From CAG-1000 sp964545285 (GTDB taxonomy: Bacteria; Bacillota_I; Bacilli_A; RF39; UBA660): 32,015 nucleotides of DNA. Positions 7,936-15,613 of this stretch are shown piece by piece. Below the pieces are notes generated by a model, which was not told the origin of the DNA, did no database searches, and was given only the letters and a program-made list of their open reading frames with translations. The translations under genes and the position numbers were made by a program. How positions within the stretch are numbered: position 1 is the stretch's first letter; every line of letters starts with the position of its first letter. Location of the stretch: assembly GCA_964545285.1 (NCBI GenBank), contig CAZJEW010000012.1, forward strand, positions 1-32,015, in the 5' to 3' direction.

Positions 7936-8907
7936 CTAATTATTATCTACATAATTACATATATTATTAATACTATTAGTACTAAATGTAACTTCTTTTA
8001 CATCATAATTTTCAAAAACAGATTTTCCAATAGTATATTTTACCTCTTCTAATATTATGTTTGATCCTATACTTTCAAATATATAATCATTAAATATTAG
8101 ATTAATTGTATCTTCTGTTTGATTATAAGAATCGAGAATTACTTCATTAGATAAATATGATTGCAAATTATTCATACTATAGATGCTACTTTTTAATTCA
8201 GATATTATAATATTTATTTTTTCACTATTATCATTATTTATTTTAGTGACCGGTACATAATATATATAGTCATCATATTCTTTAATAAAAAATATTGTAG
8301 TTTTAGAAATATTATTTAAATTAACTAAATCATATTCTTTATTAATTCCAATATTTCTTGTCAATGGTTGACTAATAATATTTCCACTTATAAATTTATC
8401 TAATAATATACCATCAATATAAATATAAATATTGTTTATTCCATTTATTTCAGTTAAAGAATAAACTATAGATTCAATTAATTTATCTTCAAGTTCTTCT
8501 TTAATAGTTAAAAACTCTTTACTAAAATCAATATAAACAGTATCTTTATCAACTTTAATACTATTTATAATAGTATCTTTTGGAATAATAGGTTTAAATG
8601 AATCATATTCTTCATAACCATCCCTTAATAATAATAATTTTTCTTTTATAATATCATTAATTTCATTTTTACCTATATATATATTTAATAAAGATAAATA
8701 ATTATCATTATCTAATAAATATACTACATTATTAGTTTTACTATTATCTTCGACCTCAATATCCAAATCTACTTTTCTATTAGGAATAATACTAATAACG
8801 CATATTAATAATAATGCAAAAGAAGATAACATAAATTTATTAATTCCATATCTTTTTATCATAATAAATATTATGAATAGAACAATATAAAAATGACAAT
8901 AAGTCAT
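7936..8907 (-). CDS. gerM: GerM-like protein with two GerMN domains
   Basis: 323 residues. One or two N-terminal hydrophobic segments (about 4-16 and 26-41) suggest a membrane anchor. Two repeats of the GerMN type follow: about 65-165 ('PKDTIINSIKVDKDTVYIDFSKEF', 'LIESIVYSLTEINGINNIYIYIDG') and about 215-315 ('VILDSYNQTEDTINLIFNDYIF', 'ILEEVKYTIGKSVFENYDVKEVTF'). B. subtilis GerM works in sporulation and germination at the engulfing membranes, with the SpoIIIA-SpoIIQ channel. Its ATG overlaps the gerE stop as ATGA. In B. subtilis gerM and gerE are also close together. The alternative start at Met16 lacks a ribosome site. Confidence 0.82.
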   Translation of the reverse strand: MTYCHFYIVLFIIFIMIKRYGINKFMLSSFALLLICVISIIPNRKVDLDIEVEDNSKTNNVVYLLDNDNYLSLLNIYIGKNEINDIIKEKLLLLRDGYEEYDSFKPIIPKDTIINSIKVDKDTVYIDFSKEFLTIKEELEDKLIESIVYSLTEINGINNIYIYIDGILLDKFISGNIISQPLTRNIGINKEYDLVNLNNISKTTIFFIKEYDDYIYYVPVTKINNDNSEKINIIISELKSSIYSMNNLQSYLSNEVILDSYNQTEDTINLIFNDYIFESIGSNIILEEVKYTIGKSVFENYDVKEVTFSTNSINNICNYVDNN

Positions 8908-9113
8908 TTTATAATAATTTCACCAAGTTTTATAAGTTCAATTACAGCTCCTGCTCTTCCTTTACATCCTAGTTTTTGCATAGCATTTGATATATGATTT
9001 CTAACTGTTTTTTCACTTATACCAAGTTCATTAGCAATCTCTTTAGTAGATTTATTAAGAATGAGTAATTCAAATACGTTTTTTTCTCTTTTAGTTAATA
9101 TATTATTTGTCAT
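8904..9113 (-). CDS. gerE: GerE, late mother-cell sporulation regulator
   Basis: 69 residues: a stand-alone LuxR-type helix-turn-helix. 'LTKREKNVFELL', 'STKEIANELGISEKTVRNHI' and 'SNAMQKLGCKGRAGAVIELIKLGE' are almost those of Bacillus GerE, which acts with sigma-K on coat genes. Length and absence of a receiver domain also match GerE rather than ordinary LuxR regulators. The ATG at 9113 is preceded by GTGGG; an in-frame GTG lies two codons earlier. It is coupled to the gerM-like gene by a 4-bp overlap. Confidence 0.92.
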   Translation of the reverse strand: MTNNILTKREKNVFELLILNKSTKEIANELGISEKTVRNHISNAMQKLGCKGRAGAVIELIKLGEIIIK

Positions 9114-9157
9114 ATACACCCACTTTCAAACATAATTATATTTAATTATTCCTAACA

Positions 9158-9187
9158 TAATTTATGAGTATATATAGAAAAAGTGAC
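9158..9187 (-). promoter_or_regulatory. possible sporulation sigma (E/K-type) promoter of gerE-gerM
   Basis: On the minus strand CATAAATTA (9158-9166) fits the CATAnnnTA -10 of sigma-K/E promoters, with GTCAC (9183-9187) 16 nt upstream as a possible -35 (AC). Spacing is about one base short of the sigma-K consensus, and no good TTGACA/TATAAT pair is seen. Suggestive only. Confidence 0.35.
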
Positions 9188-9202
9188 ATAGAGAATGCCT
9201 AC

Positions 9203-9694
9203 TTATGATTCAAATTTAATAGTAATATATTTTTTTTCAGTAAATTCTTCTTGAATACTTCTCATTATATTATTAGCAAGATTAGTATTATGTTCTTTAG
9301 AATTAATAGTAACTTTAATATTATCATTATCAATTTCAGCAAAAGATTTAATTTTAAAATTATCAAATATTTTATCTTCTAACATTGTTTCTCTACCCTT
9401 TGCTAAATTTAATATTTGAAGTTCTTCAAACGCTGCATTCCTTTCTTCTGCAGATATATTTGGAGATGTTATTTTATTTTGCAATTCTTTCATAACAGTT
9501 TCAACTTTTTCATCTCTCTCTACTCTAAGTGCTATTAATTTATCACTTTCAGTAACTTTAACATCAATTTGTTCATTAACTTTTAATGTACTACTATTTT
9601 TAAATATATCGCTAGGTAATGTAACATAATACACACCAAGTATTAATATTAATGAAAACAGTGTTAAAAACCATAGATTTCTTCTATTAATCAT
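9203..9694 (-). CDS. spoIIIAH: SpoIIIAH-like sporulation channel protein
   Basis: 163 residues from the ATG at 9694, which has AGGAGGAC upstream (an upstream in-frame start at 9724 has none). It begins M-I-N-R-R-N-L-W-F-L-T-L with one transmembrane segment (about 6-24, ending GVYYV) exactly as in SpoIIIAH. A coiled, Glu-rich region follows ('SAEERNAAFEELQILNL') and then the ring-forming YscJ-like domain ('NIKVTINSKEHNTNLANNIM', ending 'YITIKFES'). SpoIIIAH in the mother-cell membrane pairs with SpoIIQ from the forespore. Here it stands alone, without the rest of the spoIIIA operon beside it. Confidence 0.85.
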   Translation of the reverse strand: MINRRNLWFLTLFSLILILGVYYVTLPSDIFKNSSTLKVNEQIDVKVTESDKLIALRVERDEKVETVMKELQNKITSPNISAEERNAAFEELQILNLAKGRETMLEDKIFDNFKIKSFAEIDNDNIKVTINSKEHNTNLANNIMRSIQEEFTEKKYITIKFES

Positions 9695-9723
9695 AAGTCC
9701 TCCTACAATATAATATTTAACCA

Positions 9724-9751
9724 AATAAAAAATATGATAATTATTATCATA
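9724..9751 (-). terminator. terminator of the surface-protein gene
   Basis: Minus-strand TATGATAAT and ATTATCATA (9733-9751) form a perfect 9-bp stem around one central base, followed by TTTTTTATTT. It lies two bases past the stop of the gene ending at 9753. Confidence 0.75.
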
Positions 9752-9752
9752 C

Positions 9753-11480
9753 TTAATTTGAATTACTATTATTTATTATATAAGGATCATTATATATACC
9801 AGTTCCTGAGCTTACCATAGCATTATTATTTAATGATATTGATGGATATGCATTACGAACATCACCAACATCAAAATCCATTATTGTACCAGATAACGAA
9901 AAATAAATTACATTGGTTATACTTCCTACACTTTGAAAGGGACTCAAAGTCCAATAATTGCTACCTGTTACTAGAAAAGTATTTTGAGATGGCCCTGCAA
10001 ATACAATTTCATCAGCAGTAATTAAACCAATAGGATATATTAAAGAATTATTTCCATATCCTAAAGTTCCTCCTGAAGCTACACTTAATGTAAATTTATC
10101 ATTATTTTGTGGACATTTATATTGTGGAGTTGAATTTGCAGTTCCCATAGAGGTTCCCGTTAATCCATTTGTACCCAATCTTCTAGCTGGTTGATAAAGA
10201 GTATTATTTCGACCATATCCTAATTCAGTATATGTATAGCTGCCAACTACACCACCATTACCAATTTTTCTATCATTACAATATATTGTATTTGCTATTA
10301 AACTTGTTACAGATGATCCTTGATTAGACAGATTATTTAAATACCATGTATCAATTAAAGCCTTAATTGTACTATCTGTTATATTTGAGTGAGTATCTTC
10401 ATATGATGTACTTCCCGCTTCACCATACATATATCCAACACCTTCATTTCCAATATAATTAAGATTAAATTCAATATCTGCTAGTGATGCTATAGCTGAA
10501 GAAGTTGTTGAACATGTATTATTTGTTGGTGTTCCCCAATAAAATAGTCTCACACTTCCATCTTCATTCGTTCTTATTATCTTCCAGCAGAATCCTCCAA
10601 ATATTACATAGTTATTTGTTACTGCTCCTCTATAATAATATACTCTTTTACCATTTTCTGTTTTAGAAGTATCTGTTGTGTAATATAATCCTTTACCATT
10701 AGTATCACTACTTACATTAGAAAAATCTATTCCTGTACTTGATGATACATATGTACTACTTACATTATCTGCATAAATAGTATTATCTTTTAATAACGTA
10801 TTTCTAAGAGTTGGTTGATAAGGTAGGTATTCCCCACTCACACTTACATTAGCAACAAAATAAGTAGATTGCACTGCATTAGGAGTATCTTCAGCAAGCC
10901 AAGTCCATAAACAATAAGTTTTATTCTCTCCTACTTCTAGTTCATCTGATGTAACAATTTTATTATCAATAAGACTTCCATATCTATATATTTGTACAGT
11001 ATTAACATCAGGAATTCCAGTGCTGCATTCTCCTATGCCTATTTTAATGTTATTTGAATACAAAGTAGTAGTTTGATTATATGCAGCATAATTACCTGTT
11101 GGTACAAAATCATCATCTTCTTGTAAATAAATATTTAAATATAATTTTAATACTCCAGTATTTTCAACATTAAAAATATATGGTGTAGTTGCTAAAGCTT
11201 CAGCATCTGTTGCATATGGATATATTGATAAAGGAGTAGATACTCCATCAACATCAGTTAAACCTATAGTTTGACCATAATTAGTATAATTTTCATTACA
11301 TGTTGTATCACTACAAAATGTTAAATCAATATCTCCAATAGAAATAGTATTTGTTTCTCCCTCTGCAACACTAAAAAAAGATGCAAAAGAAACACCAATA
11401 AATATTAATAAAATCAATATTATTGATACTACTAAAGATATAACTTCTCTTTTAATAATTTTATCTATTTGCATATTCAT
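9753..11480 (-). CDS. large surface protein, camelysin/TasA-like start plus DUF6273-like domain
   Basis: 575 residues. A signal anchor (about 14-36, 'LVVSIILILLIFIGVSFASFF') leads into 'SVAEGETNTISIGDIDLTF', the beginning typical of SipW-processed TasA/camelysin-like proteins. Residues 60-215 form a beta-sandwich-like domain. The rest (about 225-575) has the gut-Firmicute DUF6273-type pattern: 'FCWKIIRT', 'YWTLSPF' and a final 'ISLNNN...GTGIYNDPYII'. It is Gly/Ser/Thr/Asn-rich, with no LPxTG anchor. Codon use is less AT-extreme than its neighbours, common for exported proteins. It has its own promoter and terminator. Likely surface-exposed; role unknown. Confidence 0.75.
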   Translation of the reverse strand: MNMQIDKIIKREVISLVVSIILILLIFIGVSFASFFSVAEGETNTISIGDIDLTFCSDTTCNENYTNYGQTIGLTDVDGVSTPLSIYPYATDAEALATTPYIFNVENTGVLKLYLNIYLQEDDDFVPTGNYAAYNQTTTLYSNNIKIGIGECSTGIPDVNTVQIYRYGSLIDNKIVTSDELEVGENKTYCLWTWLAEDTPNAVQSTYFVANVSVSGEYLPYQPTLRNTLLKDNTIYADNVSSTYVSSSTGIDFSNVSSDTNGKGLYYTTDTSKTENGKRVYYYRGAVTNNYVIFGGFCWKIIRTNEDGSVRLFYWGTPTNNTCSTTSSAIASLADIEFNLNYIGNEGVGYMYGEAGSTSYEDTHSNITDSTIKALIDTWYLNNLSNQGSSVTSLIANTIYCNDRKIGNGGVVGSYTYTELGYGRNNTLYQPARRLGTNGLTGTSMGTANSTPQYKCPQNNDKFTLSVASGGTLGYGNNSLIYPIGLITADEIVFAGPSQNTFLVTGSNYWTLSPFQSVGSITNVIYFSLSGTIMDFDVGDVRNAYPSISLNNNAMVSSGTGIYNDPYIINNSNSN

Positions 11481-11496
11481 CTTACCTTATAACTAT

Positions 11497-11525
11497 ATTT
11501 TACTATAATTAAATAATTCTATCAA
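11497..11525 (-). promoter_or_regulatory. promoter of the surface-protein gene
   Basis: Minus strand TTGATA (11520-11525), 17-nt spacer, TAAAAT (11497-11502), ending 16 bp before the start codon. Confidence 0.6.
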
Positions 11526-11549
11526 TGTTTTTTTAAAATATTACATTTA

Positions 11550-12809
11550 TTATTTAATTTTTCTACATTCTAAATAAAATCTTTTATCATCAGAGTGTCC
11601 CATAGAAAATGTCTTTCTAGGTAAAGCACCATCTAATATAACAGTTCTAAATAATTCATTCTTTTCCATTTTAGGAAGTAAGAACCCTATATTACCTATT
11701 TTAGAGCCTAATTCTCTTGTTGTATCATCACCATGGATATAATCAATCCTTCCATCATGATTCTTTAAGTATTCATCTAAAAATAGTTGTAGAGAACCTA
11801 CAGTAAGATTAGATTTAGGATTTTCAATATAAATAGTTTCTTCACTACTATTAGTAATATAAGTAAGTTTTTGACCGTTTCCATTCTTATTAATAATATA
11901 ATATTTATTAAGTTCAGTTAATAAATCATTAACATTAGTATCAAATACTACCCTATGAATAGGTTCAAAATCTAAAGCATCACTATGAATATTAACAAGT
12001 TCAACTAAAGCATATCTACTAGGATGATTCTTAGCTTCATCACCTAATTTACTTTTAATTTCTTCATAACATGCTTTAGCAGTAGCTAAACTATGATTAC
12101 CATCACCCATAGCAAATAATAATGGATTATTAACATTAACATTATATTTATTATTAAAATAATTAATATCTCCTAAAGCACTAAGTTTATTAGTAATTTC
12201 TTCAATAACTTCAGAACTTAATTTATATCCTTTAGAATGACCACCATTTAACATTAAATCAAAATCATATAATTTAGATGATTCATCAACTTTATTCTTT
12301 AAAGATTCAATAATATCTTTTTTTTCATCATCTATTAAAATCATAATATGAGGTATTTCTAATAAAGCATTCTCTCTTATTTTTTTTCTAGGCGGAATTC
12401 TTTCAATAACAGTTTTTTCTGTAGCACGAACTAAACTATCACTTCCAACATTATAATCATAACATTCCAAATCAATTTTACCTATTAATCCTTCTCTTAC
12501 TTTTCCAGTACTATCAGTTCTTTCTAAATATATCATAGTATCTTCAAGTTCATCAAATATATTATTATCAATATATTCTTTCATAGTTTCATTAGTCTTA
12601 TTAATTCTTTCTTCAACATCACCATCTTCTAAATAAACTTCAGGTAATGTTATTTTATATGTAGAAGGACTATCTCCTACTAAATCATTAACTTTATTCC
12701 AATATTCAATTTGTGAAGTATATTGATCACATGCTATTACACTCCATAATGAATAATCAACACCCTTCTTTGGTATTAAAATATTACTCTTTTTAAATGG
12801 TATTTCCAT
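11550..12809 (-). CDS. DUF1015 family protein
   Basis: 419 residues, the normal family length. Family features: the N-terminal 'VDYSLWSVIACDQYTSQIEYW', 'RATEKTVIERIPPRKKIRENALLEIPHI' split around residues 128-155, and the hallmark 'AMGDGNHSLATAKACYEEIK' (about 233-252), plus 'HRVVFD' further on. DUF1015 proteins are widespread in gut Firmicutes; I do not assign a reaction. It is a single-gene unit with a consensus promoter and a GGAGATGA ribosome site. Confidence 0.88.
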   Translation of the reverse strand: MEIPFKKSNILIPKKGVDYSLWSVIACDQYTSQIEYWNKVNDLVGDSPSTYKITLPEVYLEDGDVEERINKTNETMKEYIDNNIFDELEDTMIYLERTDSTGKVREGLIGKIDLECYDYNVGSDSLVRATEKTVIERIPPRKKIRENALLEIPHIMILIDDEKKDIIESLKNKVDESSKLYDFDLMLNGGHSKGYKLSSEVIEEITNKLSALGDINYFNNKYNVNVNNPLLFAMGDGNHSLATAKACYEEIKSKLGDEAKNHPSRYALVELVNIHSDALDFEPIHRVVFDTNVNDLLTELNKYYIINKNGNGQKLTYITNSSEETIYIENPKSNLTVGSLQLFLDEYLKNHDGRIDYIHGDDTTRELGSKIGNIGFLLPKMEKNELFRTVILDGALPRKTFSMGHSDDKRFYLECRKIK

Positions 12810-12830
12810 AATTAATCATCTCCTTAAACA

Positions 12831-12859
12831 ATTATATATTAAAAACCAATTATTTTCAA
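12831..12859 (-). promoter_or_regulatory. promoter of the DUF1015 gene
   Basis: Minus strand TTGAAA (12854-12859), 17-nt spacer, TATAAT (12831-12836). Confidence 0.72.
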
Positions 12860-12865
12860 TTAAAC

Positions 12866-12889
12866 AAAAAAAGAAATATTGCTATTTCT
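12866..12889 (-). terminator. terminator of the HPt-receiver gene
   Basis: Minus-strand AGAAATA (12883-12889) pairs with TATTTCT (12872-12878), 7 bp with a GCAA loop, followed by TTTTTT. It overlaps the stop codon at 12888. Confidence 0.8.
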
Positions 12890-13667
12890 ATTTATTAAAA
12901 TTAATTGTTTTATCTATTATTCTCTTAACATCTCTTTCATTAAATGGCTTAGTCAAGAAATCAACTATAGGATAAGAAAATGCTTTTTCAACTGATTCTT
13001 TATCATCATTACCAGTTATTATAGATACAGGTATTTTTATAAACAAATTATTATCTTTAAAGAAATCTAATACTTCAAATCCATTTACATTAGGCATGTT
13101 TAAATCAAGTAAACAAGCTACTATTTTATTATTTAAATCTTCTTGTATTCTTTTTATAGCTTCATTTCCATCACCAGCAGTAATAACTTCATATTTAGAA
13201 TTAAATATTTTTTTAATAAAGTTTGCTACTAAATTAGAATCATCCACTATTAAAATAGCTTCTGATTTAACAATATTTGTCATATCTTTTTCTAAATCAT
13301 CAATTATTTCTTTACCTAAATATCTTTTACATACATTTATTACCCTTCTAGCTTCTGTCATTAATGATTCATAATTATCATATACATACATAATATCATT
13401 TTCTTTACTTTTAAGTTCATGATTATATGCAAGTTCAGCTAATTTAGTAAATCCTAAATATCTAGCATCACTTTTTAAACTATGTACTTCTATAGCATAA
13501 CTAGGCATATTATTTTCTTCTCTATATTTTTCGATTCTTTTAAGTTTATTATCTACTTCAGCAAGAAAATCTCCTAGAGTAGCATCATACATATCCATTT
13601 CTCCAAATAGTTCTAATGCTTTATTAACATCCGCTCCCCCATCAATTAATATATTTACATCTTTCAT
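12888..13667 (-). CDS. HPt plus receiver-domain phosphorelay protein
   Basis: 259 residues in two modules. The N-terminal histidine phosphotransfer domain carries 'EVHSLKSDARYLGF' with phospho-acceptor His62. The C-terminal receiver (about 137-257) has the acidic pair in 'LIVDDS' (Asp142/143), phospho-acceptor Asp188 in 'LLDLNMP', Thr218 in 'IITG' and Lys240 in 'TKPF'. There is no DNA-binding or enzymatic output domain. It lies 45 bp downstream of a hybrid histidine kinase, so phosphate probably passes from kinase His and Asp to His62 here and then to Asp188 or another regulator. A ribosome site GGAGTGAG precedes the start. Confidence 0.88.
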   Translation of the reverse strand: MKDVNILIDGGADVNKALELFGEMDMYDATLGDFLAEVDNKLKRIEKYREENNMPSYAIEVHSLKSDARYLGFTKLAELAYNHELKSKENDIMYVYDNYESLMTEARRVINVCKRYLGKEIIDDLEKDMTNIVKSEAILIVDDSNLVANFIKKIFNSKYEVITAGDGNEAIKRIQEDLNNKIVACLLDLNMPNVNGFEVLDFFKDNNLFIKIPVSIITGNDDKESVEKAFSYPIVDFLTKPFNERDVKRIIDKTINFNK

Positions 13668-13693
13668 ATAATCTCACTCCTTATTATAAATAA

Positions 13694-13702
13694 ATTATAT
13701 CA
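13694..13702 (-). promoter_or_regulatory. extended -10 promoter of the HPt-receiver gene
   Basis: Minus strand TGATATAAT (TGn-TATAAT) in the 45-bp gap between the kinase stop and this gene; no good -35 box. It may add to read-through from the kinase. Confidence 0.45.
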
Positions 13703-13712
13703 TAAAATAATA

Positions 13713-15539
13713 CTAAGATAAATATTTTTGTATTACTCTATTAAGTTCTTTATTTTCAATTGGTTTACTTAAATAATCATCAAAACCACTAGATAAATAT
13801 TTTTCTCTCATTCCACTTATTGCATTAGCTGTTAATACAACGGTTGGTGTACTAAATTCATTGATTTTCTTAAGTTCAATTAATGTATCAGTTCCACTCA
13901 TTTTAGGCATCATATCATCAAGTAATATTAAATCATATTTATTAGAATTAACTTTTTCAATACACAACGCTCCACTATTAACTGAATCAATATCTAAATT
14001 GAATTTAGCAAGCAATCTAGTAGCAACTTTAATATTTAGTTCATTATCATCAACAACAAGTACCTTTTTACCTGCTATTTTACTTGAATCAATTACTAAA
14101 GGTTTAACTTCTTCTTTAATTTTTACCTTTACTATTTTTTGATCGATTACCGCTGTAAATTTACTACCTTTTCCAAAAACAGATTGAACATATATTTTAC
14201 CGCCCATTAATTCAATTAATTTTTTACATATAGCAAGTCCTAACCCAGTACCTTCAACAGTTGTATTCCTTTCAACACCAAGTCTTTCAAACTTAGTAAA
14301 TAATTTATCAATATCTTCTCTTTTAATACCAATTCCTGTATCCTCAACAGACATTATTAATCTACATACATTATTATTAATAACAGAACTGATATTAAAT
14401 TTAACTGAACCTTCTTTTGTATATTTAATAGCATTAGTAAGTAAATTAACACCTATTTGTTTAATTCTAGTAGCATCTCCATATAAAAATGGTGGTATAG
14501 ATTCATCATATTCATATAAAAATTCTAAACCTTTATCCCCAAGTCTACCTTTTGCAAGTAATACCATTTCATCAAATATCTTCTTAAATTCATATTCGGT
14601 ACTTATTATCTCAAGTTTATCAGCTTCTATTTTAGATATATCAAGAACACCATTAACTATTTCAATTAAGTTTTCAGAAGAAATTATTATATCACTAACA
14701 AGACTCTTACTAGATTCAGGCAAGTTCTCTTCACCAAGCAACTCACTAAACCCAACTATAGCATTTAAAGGAGTCCTTATTTCATGAGACATATTACTTA
14801 AAAAATCAGTTTTAGCCTTATTAGCTTTATCAGCTCTATCCCTTTCAACATTAAGCTGTTCTATCATCTTCATATCAGGATTTTCTATAGTAAAGTACAT
14901 AAGAAAAGTTATGAATGTTTCTACTGAAGTTGTTAATAACAATTCAGGATTATGCGATTGTACAACAGAAGATAAACTACCTATAATCAAAAAAGATATT
15001 ACAGGAAAATATTTCTTTTGCAACAATTCATGTCTATTAACTATCACAGAAATAAAGCAAATAAAAATATCAACAGCTACAAAATAATAAATAATTTCTG
15101 CGGATGGTCCAAAAGAGTAAATTTCATTTCCGTCATTATAATAATATAATGGTAAAATAAAAATAGCTACTATAGTAAAAATATAAAACAATGAACTATA
15201 AATTAAAAGTTTTCTAAATCTATTATTAATTTTCAAATTATTATTGCGAAATACATTAAATGAAATAACTAAAACATAAATAGTAAAAATTATTGCCCAC
15301 AAAACAAGATACACTAAATATAGCTTAGTTATTATTAAATTTAAAATTGGAAATTTATCCATAATTGGAATTGTAAATCGGCATCCTATTTCTAATAAAA
15401 TTCCAATAAAATTTGAAACTATTAATAATTTATATATTTTATTTTCAATAGTATTTAAACGCTTTTTATAAAAATAAACACAAATCAATAAAATATTATA
15501 AACAAGAGTTAACATTATAAAAGATATTCCAGTACCCAT
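13713..15539 (-). CDS. membrane hybrid histidine kinase
   Basis: 608 residues from the ATG at 15539 (AGAGGTG upstream; an in-frame GTG at 15545 overlaps that site). About seven hydrophobic segments fill residues 1-220, like a 7TM sensing region. Then come HisKA with 'FLSNMSHEIRTPLNAI' (phospho-His252), an HATPase domain with 'NLLTNAIKYT', 'DTGIGI' and 'GTGLGLAI', and a C-terminal receiver ('LVVDDNELN', 'LILLDDMMPKMSG', 'LSKPI'). It should autophosphorylate in response to an unknown membrane or extracellular cue and relay phosphate to the adjacent HPt-receiver protein. Confidence 0.93.
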   Translation of the reverse strand: MGTGISFIMLTLVYNILLICVYFYKKRLNTIENKIYKLLIVSNFIGILLEIGCRFTIPIMDKFPILNLIITKLYLVYLVLWAIIFTIYVLVISFNVFRNNNLKINNRFRKLLIYSSLFYIFTIVAIFILPLYYYNDGNEIYSFGPSAEIIYYFVAVDIFICFISVIVNRHELLQKKYFPVISFLIIGSLSSVVQSHNPELLLTTSVETFITFLMYFTIENPDMKMIEQLNVERDRADKANKAKTDFLSNMSHEIRTPLNAIVGFSELLGEENLPESSKSLVSDIIISSENLIEIVNGVLDISKIEADKLEIISTEYEFKKIFDEMVLLAKGRLGDKGLEFLYEYDESIPPFLYGDATRIKQIGVNLLTNAIKYTKEGSVKFNISSVINNNVCRLIMSVEDTGIGIKREDIDKLFTKFERLGVERNTTVEGTGLGLAICKKLIELMGGKIYVQSVFGKGSKFTAVIDQKIVKVKIKEEVKPLVIDSSKIAGKKVLVVDDNELNIKVATRLLAKFNLDIDSVNSGALCIEKVNSNKYDLILLDDMMPKMSGTDTLIELKKINEFSTPTVVLTANAISGMREKYLSSGFDDYLSKPIENKELNRVIQKYLS

Positions 15540-15562
15540 AAGCACACCTCTCTACTTTAAAA

Positions 15563-15571
15563 ATTATATCA
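15563..15571 (-). promoter_or_regulatory. extended -10 promoter of the hybrid kinase gene
   Basis: Minus strand TGATATAAT in an AT-rich leader, 24 bp before the ATG; no clear -35. It is the same extended -10 form as at the partner gene. Confidence 0.5.
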
Positions 15572-15613
15572 CAAAATTTTATATTTATCTATATTATATT
15601 AATCCTAAAAAAT

